Positions 37,491-51,547 of a stretch of 64,000 nt of DNA are shown here, in pieces. Both the position numbers and the translations under genes were made by a program. Positions within the stretch are counted from its first letter, which is position 1. Every line of letters begins with the position of its first letter. The notes below the pieces were generated by a model. The model was given only the letters and a program-made list of their open reading frames with translations, was not told the origin of the DNA and did no database searches. The stretch is from NCBI RefSeq assembly GCF_001447195.1, contig NZ_LFRI01000235.1:38071-102070 (forward strand). The letters are read 5' to 3'. Source of the stretch: Aquabacterium parvum. Its GTDB lineage: Bacteria > Pseudomonadota > Gammaproteobacteria > Burkholderiales > Burkholderiaceae_C.

Positions 37491-40400
37491 CTAGTGTAGT
37501 GGATTGACGCTGGCTTGCCGGCCGATCGGCGATGGCGCCGGTGCAGGCAGCCAGAGTTCGAAGACGCCATCGCGCCCCTTGACGGTGGGTGGCAGCCGCC
37601 GTATCCAGATTTCCGCAGGTGGGGTGTCGGTGCCGACGCCCGATGTCGGCGTGGCCAGGTGCGGGCGCAGCCATTCGCGCAGGCCCTCGGCGCAAGCCAT
37701 GTCGCTTTCCCGGTGCACGACGATGGTTGCTCGGGGCCAGGGGACCGGGCCACGCTGGCCCTGCAGGGCAGATCGCTGCACCACGTTGTCGACCGGGGGC
37801 ACCATCCACGGGCTGGCGGATTGGGCGTTGAGCTTGCGGCGCAGGTCTTCTGCGATGTTGCGGGCGGACTCGCTGTAGATCTGGACGTACAGCAGCGCTG
37901 CGGGCGATCGGGTCGGGCAGGCTTGCGCCAGGAGATCGCCGGGGCCGGGCCCGGCCGCGGGGGCGATCTCGTCAGGCATGCCTTCGGTGGCGGCCATGGC
38001 AGCCTGATCCGGATCGTTGGGCGATTCGGTGTCTGGCGCTTGCGCGAAGGCGGTGTCACCGCCTGGGGTGGTGGTCCAGCGCTCCAGCAGCGCCATGGCC
38101 GCCTCGTATTGCTCTTGCGGACGCTGAGGCGCCACCCAGTAATTCATGGCCGTGGCGGTGGCGGGTGGCCGCTGCATGGCGGCGCAGAAAACCAGCCGGT
38201 CCTGGCTGGCCTGGGGTGTGCAGGTTTGCCATGCCTCGGCGCCTGGCTGGCAGCTCTCGCGGATGCGGGCGCTCATGCGGTGAACGCTGCCGCGGTCGAG
38301 CGGGCTGAGGGTGTCGCTGCGGACCACGTCCAGCATCAGGCTCTCGGCCTGGTTGACGACGTGCTCGGGGATGGCCTTGCACTGCCGGTCAAAGCCCTGC
38401 AACTCGGTCGAGACCTTGACGAACAGCTCTCGCGCCTGGGCACGGGCCTCCTTTTGCTGCAGGTTCATGCTCTCGACGATCTGCCAGCCCGACAGCAGCA
38501 GCGTGCCCGATGCGCCCAGGCCCAGTGTGGTCTTGAGCGCTGCAGCGCGCGGGCCGCGTCGCCACAGGGGCTCGGGGGCAAGCTGTTGCGCCGCGACGGC
38601 GGGTTTGAGTCGAGCCGAGACTCGCACGGCGTGCCGTGCGCGATGCCGCCAGCCGGGCAACTGGGCCAGCCAGGTCTCGGTCAGGGCCTGGCCGATGTCT
38701 TCGCCCAGTCGGTGGTAGCTTTCCCACTGGGCTTCGTCAAAGAACTGATCGGACGTGGCCTCGTGGGGGAAGGTGGGGTTGCGCTCGGCGTAGGACAGCA
38801 CGTCCACATCCAAGGCGTTGTGCAGGTTGGGCTTGATGACCACCAAGGTGCCCTCAGGGCGACAGGTCTGGCCTGGGCGGTTCGGGTCAGGGCGTTCACG
38901 GTAGCGGATGCGCGCCAGCAGCACGCCCCGGCTGGAGGTGTTGTCTCGCAGGTCCTCCGGGGACAGCACCGTCAGGTCGGCGCCGCAGAGGGTGAACAGT
39001 CGCGATGCCTCTTCGCGGGTGTAGAAGTCGATCTCGGCACCAAAGTCGATGCGCGCCTTGCGCACGAGGTTCTCGAGGTCGCTGAACTGGAAGTGACGGT
39101 CTGAGCTGGCGTCGGACAGCAGGATGAAGTCGAGCTCGCGTTTGATCAGCGGGTACACGCCCGTGTTGTCGAAATGCCCCCCGTCTGAGACATACCACCA
39201 TGGCCGCTCCTGCCCCATGAAGGTGGCAGTGGCCTCGCAGGTGAGCATCAGGGGCTTGGGGAACGCGTCCCATCCCAATTGGCTGAGCCAGCGCAGTCCG
39301 GGCGTGCGGATCGGGCTGGCGATCCAGAATCCCAGTCGGATGCCCAGGAAATACAACAGCAGCGCCAGCCCACGCGAGGTGTAGGCGCCAGCGCCCGGCG
39401 ATGCGGCCGCGCCCGAGATCGCCACCCACTGACCCACGGTGCCAGCCTGTTCGGCTGATGCGTGGCGATGCACCTCGCTAGGTCCGACTTCCATGCCGCG
39501 CCAGCTGACTGTCAGCAGCGCGCCTTTGCGGTCGGCGTTGTAGAGGTTGCTGTCGCTGTCGCGGGTTTCGTTCAGGCAGGTGTTGATGAGGTGAATGGGC
39601 GCGCCTTGGTCCTCGGGGCGGTAGTGGGCCAGGAGGCCGTCGTCGCCTTCGACCACGTTGCGCACGCTGCGCTCACGCCCCAGTCCCAGCCAGGGCAGGC
39701 GTGCCGGGTTGCCGACGGCCAAATAGGCCCTTGTCAGCCGCGCGCGGTAGAAGGCGTGCAAGGATGTGCTGTTGGGCATGTGGGTGTTGGTGGATGTCAA
39801 GGCGATCCAGGCCACGCAGGCCAGCAGCACCAGGATGGCGCGCATCAGCGGTGGCGCATTGCTGATGGCCTCGATGCTGTCCGGTGCGAAGACCAGCCAT
39901 TGCAAGGTCACCAGCCAGGCCATCACCAGACCGAGCAGGCCGAGGGCGCTGATCGCGCCCAGCAGCTTGGGCAGCCACTCCCGAGCGTGGCCTTCCGTGT
40001 CGGCAGCCAGTTGTTGCAAGGGTTGGGCAAAAGAGCGCAGCAGCAAAACGCCGACACCCCCGGCGCCGATGCCGCCCCACCAGGCGTTGCTGCCGGTCAG
40101 CAGCTCCTGCAACAACCACCAGCTGGCGGCGTCGAGCACGCCCAATGCCAGCAGCAGCGCTGCGGCCAACCCGACGCCATGGAGCGCTCGGGTCAACCAG
40201 TTGCGCAGGCGTGCCGCAGCCAGGGCGTGGCCCTTTTTGCGCATGCGGGGGTGAACCAAGGCGGCCCAGCACAGGGCCTGACCCAGCAGCACCGAGCCAA
40301 TCATCAGCGAGGTCACGGCGTAGGCGCTCGGGCCCTTGGCGTAGAGGCTGTCCAGCACGGGGGCGCTGGCGTCACGTTGCATCCACAGCACCACCGTGAC

Positions 40401-41255
40401 CAGGGCGACCGCCATCAGCCACTGCAGGGCCTGCGCCAGCCTGGCTTGCCAGCTGTTCGCGTCAGGGCGAGGGGTGTCTCGTGTGAACCAGTAGCCTGCG
40501 ATCAGGCCTGGCCCCACGGCCATGAGCAGTCCGGCCGACAGCGCCACCCAGGGCGAGTACCAGCCCTTCCACGCGCTCGAGAGCACCTGGGTGCTGTATT
40601 GCCACAGGTGTGGGGCGATCACCAGCAGGCCCCACATCAGGCAAAAGACCATGAACTCCAGGTGGATGGCCAGCAGCGCCCGCATGTAGGTGACCACGAC
40701 GATGCCGATGTCGCGCGAGCCGCCAGGGCTGAGGTAGCGGCCATTGCGACGCAGCCAACCCAGCACATTGCTGTCGTGACCGGCCAGTGTTCGTTCGGCT
40801 TCGAGCATGCCGCAGTCGCCGCTCGGTGTGGGCTCGCCGTCGGCCTTGGCTGCCAGCCGCCCCAGCATGGCGGCCACGTAGCCACCGCCGGAAACGGACG
40901 AGAGGTAGTCGAAGCGGCCGAGCAGGCCTTGGCGGCTGAGCTGTTCAGAGGGGTGTTCGGTGCGTCCGTTGCTGGACTGCGGCGCTGCCGCTGGCGTGGC
41001 CGCGCGGCCGCCTTTGGCGAGCCCGCGCAGCAGCCCCAGCGAGAAAGTGGCGCTGCGCACGCCGCCGCCTGACAGGGCCAAGCCAACCAGGGGGATGGCG
41101 CGCTCAGGGCTGCTCGGGTCGGACTGAGCTTCGTTCAGCGTGGGGGCCACACGACGGCGCCGTCGGCCAATGGCCGCCAGTTCGTCCTTGAGCTGCGCAG
41201 CCCATGCGCCGCCCCCACCAGAGTCCACTCCGGTGATGTCACCCTGCTTGTTCAT
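37491..41255 (-). CDS. Patatin-like phospholipase with multi-pass membrane insertion
   Basis: A 1254-residue protein. The patatin core is split: oxyanion motif GGGVRS at 63-68 and nucleophile Ser122 in SVSGGGYVA lie at the N terminus, while the catalytic Asp691 lies in the DGG of SDGGHFDNTG. The ~570 residues between them include about eight hydrophobic helices (roughly 183-215, 233-256, 275-292, 312-334, 355-385, 393-408, 430-457 and 471-487). After a further helix near 910-922 there is a C-terminal cytoplasmic or periplasmic region (around 1100-1210; pattern VQIYSESARNIAEDLRRKLN and VVHRESDMACAEGLREWL) that resembles a small alpha/beta module. Probably a membrane lipase; role unknown. Downstream of ureG on the same strand by 124 bp. 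Confidence 0.8.
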   Translation of the reverse strand: MNKQGDITGVDSGGGGAWAAQLKDELAAIGRRRRRVAPTLNEAQSDPSSPERAIPLVGLALSGGGVRSATFSLGLLRGLAKGGRAATPAAAPQSSNGRTEHPSEQLSRQGLLGRFDYLSSVSGGGYVAAMLGRLAAKADGEPTPSGDCGMLEAERTLAGHDSNVLGWLRRNGRYLSPGGSRDIGIVVVTYMRALLAIHLEFMVFCLMWGLLVIAPHLWQYSTQVLSSAWKGWYSPWVALSAGLLMAVGPGLIAGYWFTRDTPRPDANSWQARLAQALQWLMAVALVTVVLWMQRDASAPVLDSLYAKGPSAYAVTSLMIGSVLLGQALCWAALVHPRMRKKGHALAAARLRNWLTRALHGVGLAAALLLALGVLDAASWWLLQELLTGSNAWWGGIGAGGVGVLLLRSFAQPLQQLAADTEGHAREWLPKLLGAISALGLLGLVMAWLVTLQWLVFAPDSIEAISNAPPLMRAILVLLACVAWIALTSTNTHMPNSTSLHAFYRARLTRAYLAVGNPARLPWLGLGRERSVRNVVEGDDGLLAHYRPEDQGAPIHLINTCLNETRDSDSNLYNADRKGALLTVSWRGMEVGPSEVHRHASAEQAGTVGQWVAISGAAASPGAGAYTSRGLALLLYFLGIRLGFWIASPIRTPGLRWLSQLGWDAFPKPLMLTCEATATFMGQERPWWYVSDGGHFDNTGVYPLIKRELDFILLSDASSDRHFQFSDLENLVRKARIDFGAEIDFYTREEASRLFTLCGADLTVLSPEDLRDNTSSRGVLLARIRYRERPDPNRPGQTCRPEGTLVVIKPNLHNALDVDVLSYAERNPTFPHEATSDQFFDEAQWESYHRLGEDIGQALTETWLAQLPGWRHRARHAVRVSARLKPAVAAQQLAPEPLWRRGPRAAALKTTLGLGASGTLLLSGWQIVESMNLQQKEARAQARELFVKVSTELQGFDRQCKAIPEHVVNQAESLMLDVVRSDTLSPLDRGSVHRMSARIRESCQPGAEAWQTCTPQASQDRLVFCAAMQRPPATATAMNYWVAPQRPQEQYEAAMALLERWTTTPGGDTAFAQAPDTESPNDPDQAAMAATEGMPDEIAPAAGPGPGDLLAQACPTRSPAALLYVQIYSESARNIAEDLRRKLNAQSASPWMVPPVDNVVQRSALQGQRGPVPWPRATIVVHRESDMACAEGLREWLRPHLATPTSGVGTDTPPAEIWIRRLPPTVKGRDGVFELWLPAPAPSPIGRQASVNPLH

Positions 41256-41353
41256 CGCCGACGCTCCAGTCGATCAGACCGGGCGATCATGGCAAAGCAC
41301 GGCTGCCTGGGCAATGGCCCGCAGCGGACCTAGGGATGCGCATCGCCAGCCGT

Positions 41354-41377
41354 GGCCTGGCAGCGAGCGCCCAGGCC
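41354..41377. other. Perfect inverted repeat after ureG
   Basis: GGCCTGG (41354-41360) and CCAGGCC (41371-41377) with a 10-base loop, just after the ureG stop codon on its 3' side. It lacks a T tract in the direction of ureG transcription. Probably an mRNA 3'-end structure of the urease operon. Confidence 0.4.
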
Positions 41378-41379
41378 GA

Positions 41380-42027
41380 TCAGGCTGCGCGCAGCAGGCC
41401 CTTGGTCTCGATGAAGTCGATCACCTGGTCCAGGCCGGCCTTCGTCTTGAGGTTGGTCATCACGAACGGGCGCGTGGGGCGCATGCGTTTCGTGTCCGAC
41501 TCCATGATCTCGAGGTTGGCGCCCACGTGCGGGGCCAGGTCGGTCTTGTTGATGACGAACAGGTCGCTCTTGGTGATGCCGGGGCCGCCCTTGCGCGGGA
41601 TCTTCTCGCCGGCGGCCACGTCGATCACGTAGATGGTCAGGTCGGAGAGTTCGGGGCTGAAGGTGGCGGCCAGGTTGTCACCGCCGGACTCGATGAACAC
41701 GATGTCGGCATTGGGGTACTTCGCCAACATGCGATCGACGGCTTCGAGGTTGATGGAGGCGTCTTCGCGGATGGCAGTGTGCGGGCAGCCGCCGGTTTCC
41801 ACGCCCATGATGCGGTCCGGGTCGAGCGCGCCGGCCACGGTGAGCAGGCGCTGGTCTTCCTTGGTGTAGATGTCGTTGGTGATGACGACCAGGTCGTGGT
41901 GCTCGCGCATGGTCTTGCAGAGCATTTCAAGCAGGGTGGTCTTGCCGGATCCGACAGGGCCGCCCACGCCCACGCGCAGGGGGGGGAGCTTCTTGGTGCG
42001 GCCGGGGATGTTGTGCAGGTTGCTCAT
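41380..42027 (-). CDS. ureG: Urease accessory GTPase UreG
   Basis: A 215-residue SIMIBI-class GTPase that delivers nickel to apo-urease. P-loop [15 protein letters not shown] at about 20-34, the CPH nickel/zinc motif in [20 protein letters not shown], and [10 protein letters not shown] for guanine recognition. The start codon overlaps the ureF stop by 4 bp (ATGA). Confidence 0.98.
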   Translation of the reverse strand: MSNLHNIPGRTKKLPPLRVGVGGPVGSGKTTLLEMLCKTMREHHDLVVITNDIYTKEDQRLLTVAGALDPDRIMGVETGGCPHTAIREDASINLEAVDRMLAKYPNADIVFIESGGDNLAATFSPELSDLTIYVIDVAAGEKIPRKGGPGITKSDLFVINKTDLAPHVGANLEIMESDTKRMRPTRPFVMTNLKTKAGLDQVIDFIETKGLLRAA

Positions 42028-42830
42028 GATCGGAACAGGCGTGAGTACTGGGTTTCGTGCCGGCTGCTCAGGATGGCCAGCATGGGGGTGAAGGCCTGGC
42101 GCTGTGAGTCGGGCAGCGCCAAGGCGTGGTCGATGGCCTCTGGGATGGCTTGGATGAGGGCCTGCAGGATGCGCTGGCCTGCGCTTTGGCCCAGGGGCAC
42201 GGCTTTGATGGCGGCTTGGACCATGTTTTCGGCCCAGCCGAAGGTGAAGCTCAGCAGGGATTCACGCAGGGCGGCTTCGTTGTTGTTGTGGCCGCTGTTG
42301 TGAACGCTGTTGTGAACGTTTGGGCTGGGCAGGCAGCGGGCCACTGCCAGGGCGAAGGCCACGGGCCAGGTCGGTGCGGGGGGCAGGCTGGCGCAGTGTT
42401 GCAGGCGCGGGTCGGGTTCGGCCTCGATGTTGGTGGTTTGCTCGGCGGCCAACGCGTGGGCGTCGCCATTGCGCAGCCATTCCACGAGCGAGCGGCCCAT
42501 CTGCTCGGTTTGAAGGCGCAGTTCGGCGGTTTCGCGGGTCTGAACGACCCAGTCGTTGAGCTCGCGCACGCGATCAAGGTCATGGCGCTGCCAGGCGGGC
42601 ACGGCTCGGGCCACGACGGCCAGGTCGCTGCGCGCCACGGCCAGCTGGAGCTGGTCACGCAGCCATGCAGCGACGTTGGCCTCGGTGGTGACGATGCCGG
42701 CGTCGATGGCCGCTTCCAGTCCTTCCGAGTAGCTGAAACCGCCAACGGGCAGGGCGGGCGAGGCCAGCCACATCAGTTGCAGGCGGGCCCCGGCGCTCAG
42801 CGGCGTGGGGCGGGGGGCGATGCGGGGCAT
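42024..42830 (-). CDS. ureF: Urease accessory protein UreF
   Basis: A 268-residue all-helical protein ([20 protein letters not shown] near the N terminus, a highly conserved UreF motif) that acts with UreG and UreD to activate urease. It contains a 40-residue spacer around 174-190 rich in His, Asn and Ser ([18 protein letters not shown]) not typical of the family, possibly metal-binding. Order ureE-ureF-ureG on one strand. Length is slightly greater than the usual 220-240. Confidence 0.96.
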   Translation of the reverse strand: MPRIAPRPTPLSAGARLQLMWLASPALPVGGFSYSEGLEAAIDAGIVTTEANVAAWLRDQLQLAVARSDLAVVARAVPAWQRHDLDRVRELNDWVVQTRETAELRLQTEQMGRSLVEWLRNGDAHALAAEQTTNIEAEPDPRLQHCASLPPAPTWPVAFALAVARCLPSPNVHNSVHNSGHNNNEAALRESLLSFTFGWAENMVQAAIKAVPLGQSAGQRILQALIQAIPEAIDHALALPDSQRQAFTPMLAILSSRHETQYSRLFRS

Positions 42831-42847
42831 GGGCGGCGGTGGACGCT

Positions 42848-43597
42848 TCAGTGATCGTGACCGTGTCCGTGGTCATGCCCGCATCCGGGGCCATGAACGT
42901 GGGGCTTGGCTTCGGCCGGCTTGACGGCGATGCCGATGGGCTTGCCGCGGGTCACAGTGGCGGCGGCGGACGGCGCGGCATGGCCATGGCCGTGGTCGTG
43001 TGAATGACCGTGGTTGCAGCCCGGGCCGTGCACGTGGCCGGGTGCGCCGTGAGGCGGGTTGGCTGCCGGTGCGTGGCTGTGAGTGTGGTCTCCATGCGCA
43101 TGATCATGCCCATGGTGCCCATGGCTGGGTCCGCCGTGCCCGCCAGCCGCATACGCGCCACCCTCGGGCTCGAAGGCCACGGTTGCATCGCGCACCGTCA
43201 GGTGCATGGCTCGCAGCATGTCGGCCAGCACGTGATCGGGCTCGATCTTCAAGTGGTCGGGTTGCAGCTCGATCTGCACGTGGCGGTTGCCCAGGTGATA
43301 GGCCGCGCGCACGAGGTCAAAAGGCGAGCCGTGCTCTGCGCAGGGCGTGATGACCAGCACCGGCTGGGGCGCGGCCACCACTCGGATCATCGAGCCGTCT
43401 TCGGCCACCAGCACATCGCCACCGCGCACCAGGGTGCCACGCGGCAGGAAGACGCCAAGGGTGCGGCCCTGGCTGTCGGTGGCGTCGAAACGGCTTTTCT
43501 GGCGCACGTCCCAGTCGAGTTCGACCTGCGAGGCACGCTTGAGCAGCACGGGAGCCAGGCCCTGGCCCTGGGGGAGGAGTTTGTTGACGATCAGCAT
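42848..43597 (-). CDS. ureE: Urease accessory protein UreE with long histidine-rich tail
   Basis: UreE is the nickel metallochaperone of urease. Residues 1-145 are normal UreE ([20 protein letters not shown], then [15 protein letters not shown] with conserved His106). Residues 153-249 are a histidine-rich tail with 26 His, many as HGH, HDH and HVHGPGC repeats at about 188-194 and 233-239. This makes 249 residues, well above the usual 150-170, consistent with nickel storage. ureF starts 17 bp downstream. Confidence 0.95.
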   Translation of the reverse strand: MLIVNKLLPQGQGLAPVLLKRASQVELDWDVRQKSRFDATDSQGRTLGVFLPRGTLVRGGDVLVAEDGSMIRVVAAPQPVLVITPCAEHGSPFDLVRAAYHLGNRHVQIELQPDHLKIEPDHVLADMLRAMHLTVRDATVAFEPEGGAYAAGGHGGPSHGHHGHDHAHGDHTHSHAPAANPPHGAPGHVHGPGCNHGHSHDHGHGHAAPSAAATVTRGKPIGIAVKPAEAKPHVHGPGCGHDHGHGHDH

Positions 43598-43612
43598 GGC
43601 CGCCAGTGTGGC

Positions 43613-45340
<1,728 letters not shown>

Positions 45341-45398
45341 CTGGGGAATTCCTTGTTTGCCTCGGGTCGGCGCTGCCCTGGTGGCAGGCCGGTGTGCG

Positions 45399-45704
45399 TC
45401 AGAGCGGGCCTTGCGTGAGGCCGCGGAAGCCGAAAACGATGCGATCACCCGCGTAATCGACCAGCTCCACTGTGCGCTGCTGACCGGGCTCGAAGCGCAC
45501 GGCCGTGCCGGAAGCGATGTTCAGCCGCATGCCTTGCGCGGCTTTGCGGTCGAAGCTCAGCGCGGCGTTGGTCTCGGCGAAGTGGTAATGCGAGCCGACC
45601 TGGATCGGGCGGTCGCCGCTGTTTTCCACCACCAGGGTGATCGAGCGGCGACCGGGGTTGAGGACGATGTCCGGCCCGTCGGTGAGCAGTTCGCCGGGCG
45701 TCAT
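45399..45704 (-). CDS. ureB: Urease subunit beta
   Basis: A 101-residue beta subunit: [20 protein letters not shown], with [18 protein letters not shown] (family HY-FE pattern) and [15 protein letters not shown]. The ATG at 45704 shares its first base with the stop of the upstream small ORF (TGATG); a GTG at 45707 is possible but less likely. ureC follows after 58 bp. Confidence 0.97.
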   Translation of the reverse strand: MTPGELLTDGPDIVLNPGRRSITLVVENSGDRPIQVGSHYHFAETNAALSFDRKAAQGMRLNIASGTAVRFEPGQQRTVELVDYAGDRIVFGFRGLTQGPL

Positions 45705-45883
45705 CACTTGCCGCCCTTGAACCAGATGACGGCGCCGATCACGGCCGCGATGGCCACAAAGCCGAGCACATCCGAGGCGTGCCAGTGGGCGAAGCCCGGC
45801 ATGCCGTGACCTTCGTGGGCCCAGGCGGGCAAGGCGGCGCTCATGGACGCCAGGAGCAGAGTCAGGGGGCGGAGTTGCTTCAT
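45704..45883 (-). CDS. Small exported/membrane protein inside the urease operon, uncharacterised
   Basis: A 59-residue protein with signal peptide ([20 protein letters not shown] then WA), a histidine-rich mature start [16 protein letters not shown] with four His, and a second hydrophobic helix near residues 39-54 ([16 protein letters not shown]) ending KGGK. It lies between ureA and ureB, overlapping the ureB start by one base, so it is translated with the urease genes. No known family recognised. Possibly a nickel-related accessory peptide, or a relic of HupE/UreJ, but this is speculative. Confidence 0.68.
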   Translation of the reverse strand: MKQLRPLTLLLASMSAALPAWAHEGHGMPGFAHWHASDVLGFVAIAAVIGAVIWFKGGK

Positions 45884-45976
45884 GGTGGTGCTGGATTCGA
45901 TCGGGGTGATCCGGTGCGTGACTTCATTGGCTCGTTTGTGCGCCAAAACGGTGCGATAACGGGCTGCGGGCAGCGT

Positions 45977-46279
45977 TCATGCAATGGGTTGGTGCACTGT
46001 CACCAACTTGGTGCCATCCGGGAAGGTGGCCTCGACCTGGATTTCGGGGATCAGGTCGGCCACGCCATCCATCACGTCGGCGCGGCTGAGCACGGTCTTG
46101 CCTTCGCTCATCAGCGCGGCCACGGCTTTGCCATCGCGGGCGCCTTCCATGATGGCGGCGGTGATCAGGGCCACGGCTTCCGGGTGGTTGAGCTTGAGGC
46201 CGCGGGCCTTGCGCCGCTCGGCCAGCAAGGCGGCGGTGAAGATCAGCAGCTTGTCTTTCTCGCGGGGGGTGAGTTCCAT
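45977..46279 (-). CDS. ureA: Urease subunit gamma
   Basis: A 100-residue gamma subunit beginning [20 protein letters not shown], with [20 protein letters not shown] and [19 protein letters not shown], all standard. First gene of the urease operon. The usual start ATG 46279 was chosen over an in-frame ATG at 46321, which would cover the divergent gene's leader. Divergent from the permease-kinase gene. Confidence 0.98.
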   Translation of the reverse strand: MELTPREKDKLLIFTAALLAERRKARGLKLNHPEAVALITAAIMEGARDGKAVAALMSEGKTVLSRADVMDGVADLIPEIQVEATFPDGTKLVTVHQPIA

Positions 46280-46312
46280 GGTTTGGCTGTGGCGTGCAGG
46301 CCGAAAGGCGCG

Positions 46313-46329
46313 TCGGTGCACGGCACCGA
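46313..46329. promoter_or_regulatory. Inverted repeat between ureA and the permease-kinase gene
   Basis: TCGGTGC-ACG-GCACCGA, a 7-bp perfect inverted repeat with a 3-base spacer, in the 83-bp space between the divergent ureA and the NCS1-kinase start (46363). Its position makes it a good operator candidate for controlling both. It is not in the order of an NtrC site (GCAC...GTGC). Confidence 0.5.
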
Positions 46330-46362
46330 ACTTGCCTTGTCAAAGGGATTCAGACCGCCACC

Positions 46363-49953
<3,591 letters not shown>

Positions 49954-50000
49954 CAGCGCCTCACCACCGATTCAAGCCTTGCATTCGCCAGCCTTCACAG

Positions 50001-50960
50001 ATGTTTGACCGCCTCGACCGCAGCCGCACCGACGTCGTGCTCATCGTTGACGATGTGCCCGACAACCTGTCGCTGCTGCACGATGCCCTGGACGACGCGG
50101 GCTACACCGTGCTGGTGGCCACCAACGGCGAAGCGGCGCTGCAACGTGCTTTGCAGGCTGTGCCCGACGTGATCCTGCTCGACGCCATCATGCCGGGCAT
50201 GGACGGCTTCGAGGTGGCCCGGCGCCTCAAAGCCCAGCAGGAAACCGCCCACATCCCGGTGATCTTCATGACCGGCCTGAGCGAGACCGAGCACGTGGTG
50301 GCGGCCTTCGATGCGGGCGGCGTGGACTACGTGGTCAAGCCCATCCGCCCCCGCGAGGTGCTGGCGCGCATCGCCAGCCACATCCAGGGCGCGCGCCAGG
50401 CTCGCCAGGCGCGCAATGCGCTCGATGCCTTCGGGCACGCCTCGATCACGGTGCGCATCAGCGACGGGCGCATCCTGTGGCAGACGCCACTGGCGCGCAA
50501 GCTGCTGCAGTCGCATTTCGATGCGCCGGAGGCCGTGGCGCCGGTGGAGCTGGCCGAGTGGCTGCAGCAGACCGCACCGAAGCTGTCGGCTTCGATCGCG
50601 CAAGGTTTGCCGCCGGGCACCGTGCCGGTGTGGGCCGTGAACCAGGGCGGTCGGCGCCTGAGCTTCACGCTGCACCAGCCCACAGGCGATGACGAGTGGC
50701 TGCTGGTCATGCAGGAAAGCTCAGACCAGGCCGCGATGGACGCGCTCAGCCAGGAGTTCAAGCTCACCACCCGCGAGGGCGAGGTGCTCTACTGGGTCGT
50801 CAAGGGCAAGACCAACCGCGACATCGGCGACATCCTGGGCAGCAGCCCGGCCACGGTCAAAAAGCAGCTCGAGCACATCTTTGCCAAGCTGGGCGTGGAG
50901 ACGCGCACGGCCGCGGCCGGTCTGGCCATGAGCCGGGTGGCGCAGCTCAAGGCTCGGTGA
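50001..50960 (+). CDS. Response regulator with LuxR-type HTH
   Basis: A 319-residue regulator: receiver at about 12-125 (VVLIVDDVPDNLSLLHDAL, Asp61 in VILLDAIMPGMDG, VKPIRP), a middle region of about 100 residues that may be PAS-like (HASITVRISDGRILWQTPLA), and a C-terminal LuxR HTH (SQEFKLTTREGEVLYWVVKG with KTNRDIGDILGSSPATVKKQ). It starts 48 bp after the permease-kinase and is its probable partner. Likely activates urease or nitrogen genes, but this is not shown. Confidence 0.92.
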   Translation: MFDRLDRSRTDVVLIVDDVPDNLSLLHDALDDAGYTVLVATNGEAALQRALQAVPDVILLDAIMPGMDGFEVARRLKAQQETAHIPVIFMTGLSETEHVVAAFDAGGVDYVVKPIRPREVLARIASHIQGARQARQARNALDAFGHASITVRISDGRILWQTPLARKLLQSHFDAPEAVAPVELAEWLQQTAPKLSASIAQGLPPGTVPVWAVNQGGRRLSFTLHQPTGDDEWLLVMQESSDQAAMDALSQEFKLTTREGEVLYWVVKGKTNRDIGDILGSSPATVKKQLEHIFAKLGVETRTAAAGLAMSRVAQLKAR

Positions 50961-50975
50961 GGGTCGGGGGTGGGC

Positions 50976-51515
50976 TCAGGCTGAACTCGGTTTGGCTGGC
51001 AGCTCCATGGCCTGGGGGTCGAACCCGCGTGAGCGCAGCCAGTCGCGCAGCGCCAGCCCCGTGGCCACGGGCCAGTAGCGGGCCTTCTCCGGCGCGATGC
51101 GCTTGTACTCGCTGAGCTCCTCGCCCAATGTGATCACGCCGGTGGCGGGCACGTGGTAGGCCAGGATGATCTGGTTCTGGCGCTCGAAGCGGTAGTGCCC
51201 GATGAAGTGCACGCCCGTGGCGTCCAGGTCCAGCTCTTCCTTGACCTCGCGGGCGACGGCCTCGTCGGGGCTGGTGTCGGTCTTTTCCAGGAAGCCGGTG
51301 ATGAGTGCGTAGAACGGCGCCGTCCAGGCCTTGTTGCGCGCCAGGATGATGGCCCCTTCGTGCTCGACCACGGCCGCCACCACAGGCACCGGGTTGTCCC
51401 AATGGATGAAGCCACAGGCCTCATCAGGACAGGTCGGGCGCTGGACGTCGAGCGAGCCGGCATGGCCGCGCAGGCTCAAGGGGCTGGCGCAAAGGGGACA
51501 GTGGCGGTAGCTCAT
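50976..51515 (-). CDS. NUDIX hydrolase with N-terminal zinc ribbon
   Basis: A 179-residue protein. The N terminus has Cys6, Cys9, Cys29 and Cys34 (YRHCPLCASPL, TCPDEACGFIHWDNPVP), a zinc-ribbon arrangement seen in some NUDIX proteins. The NUDIX box is GFLEKTDTSPDEAVAREVKEELDL in full, here with one extra residue and Asp in place of the first Glu compared with the usual form, so catalysis may be altered or just follow a variant. Convergent with the regulator gene by 15 bp. Confidence 0.85.
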   Translation of the reverse strand: MSYRHCPLCASPLSLRGHAGSLDVQRPTCPDEACGFIHWDNPVPVVAAVVEHEGAIILARNKAWTAPFYALITGFLEKTDTSPDEAVAREVKEELDLDATGVHFIGHYRFERQNQIILAYHVPATGVITLGEELSEYKRIAPEKARYWPVATGLALRDWLRSRGFDPQAMELPAKPSSA

Positions 51516-51547
51516 CTCTCGGTCGTCCTCAGGGTGTTCTGGGGGGC

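Noticed and set aside
46313..46329. NtrC binding site between ureA and the permease-kinase gene
   Set aside because: The half-sites are in the inverse order (GGTGC...GCACC) to the NtrC form; kept as an unnamed inverted repeat only.
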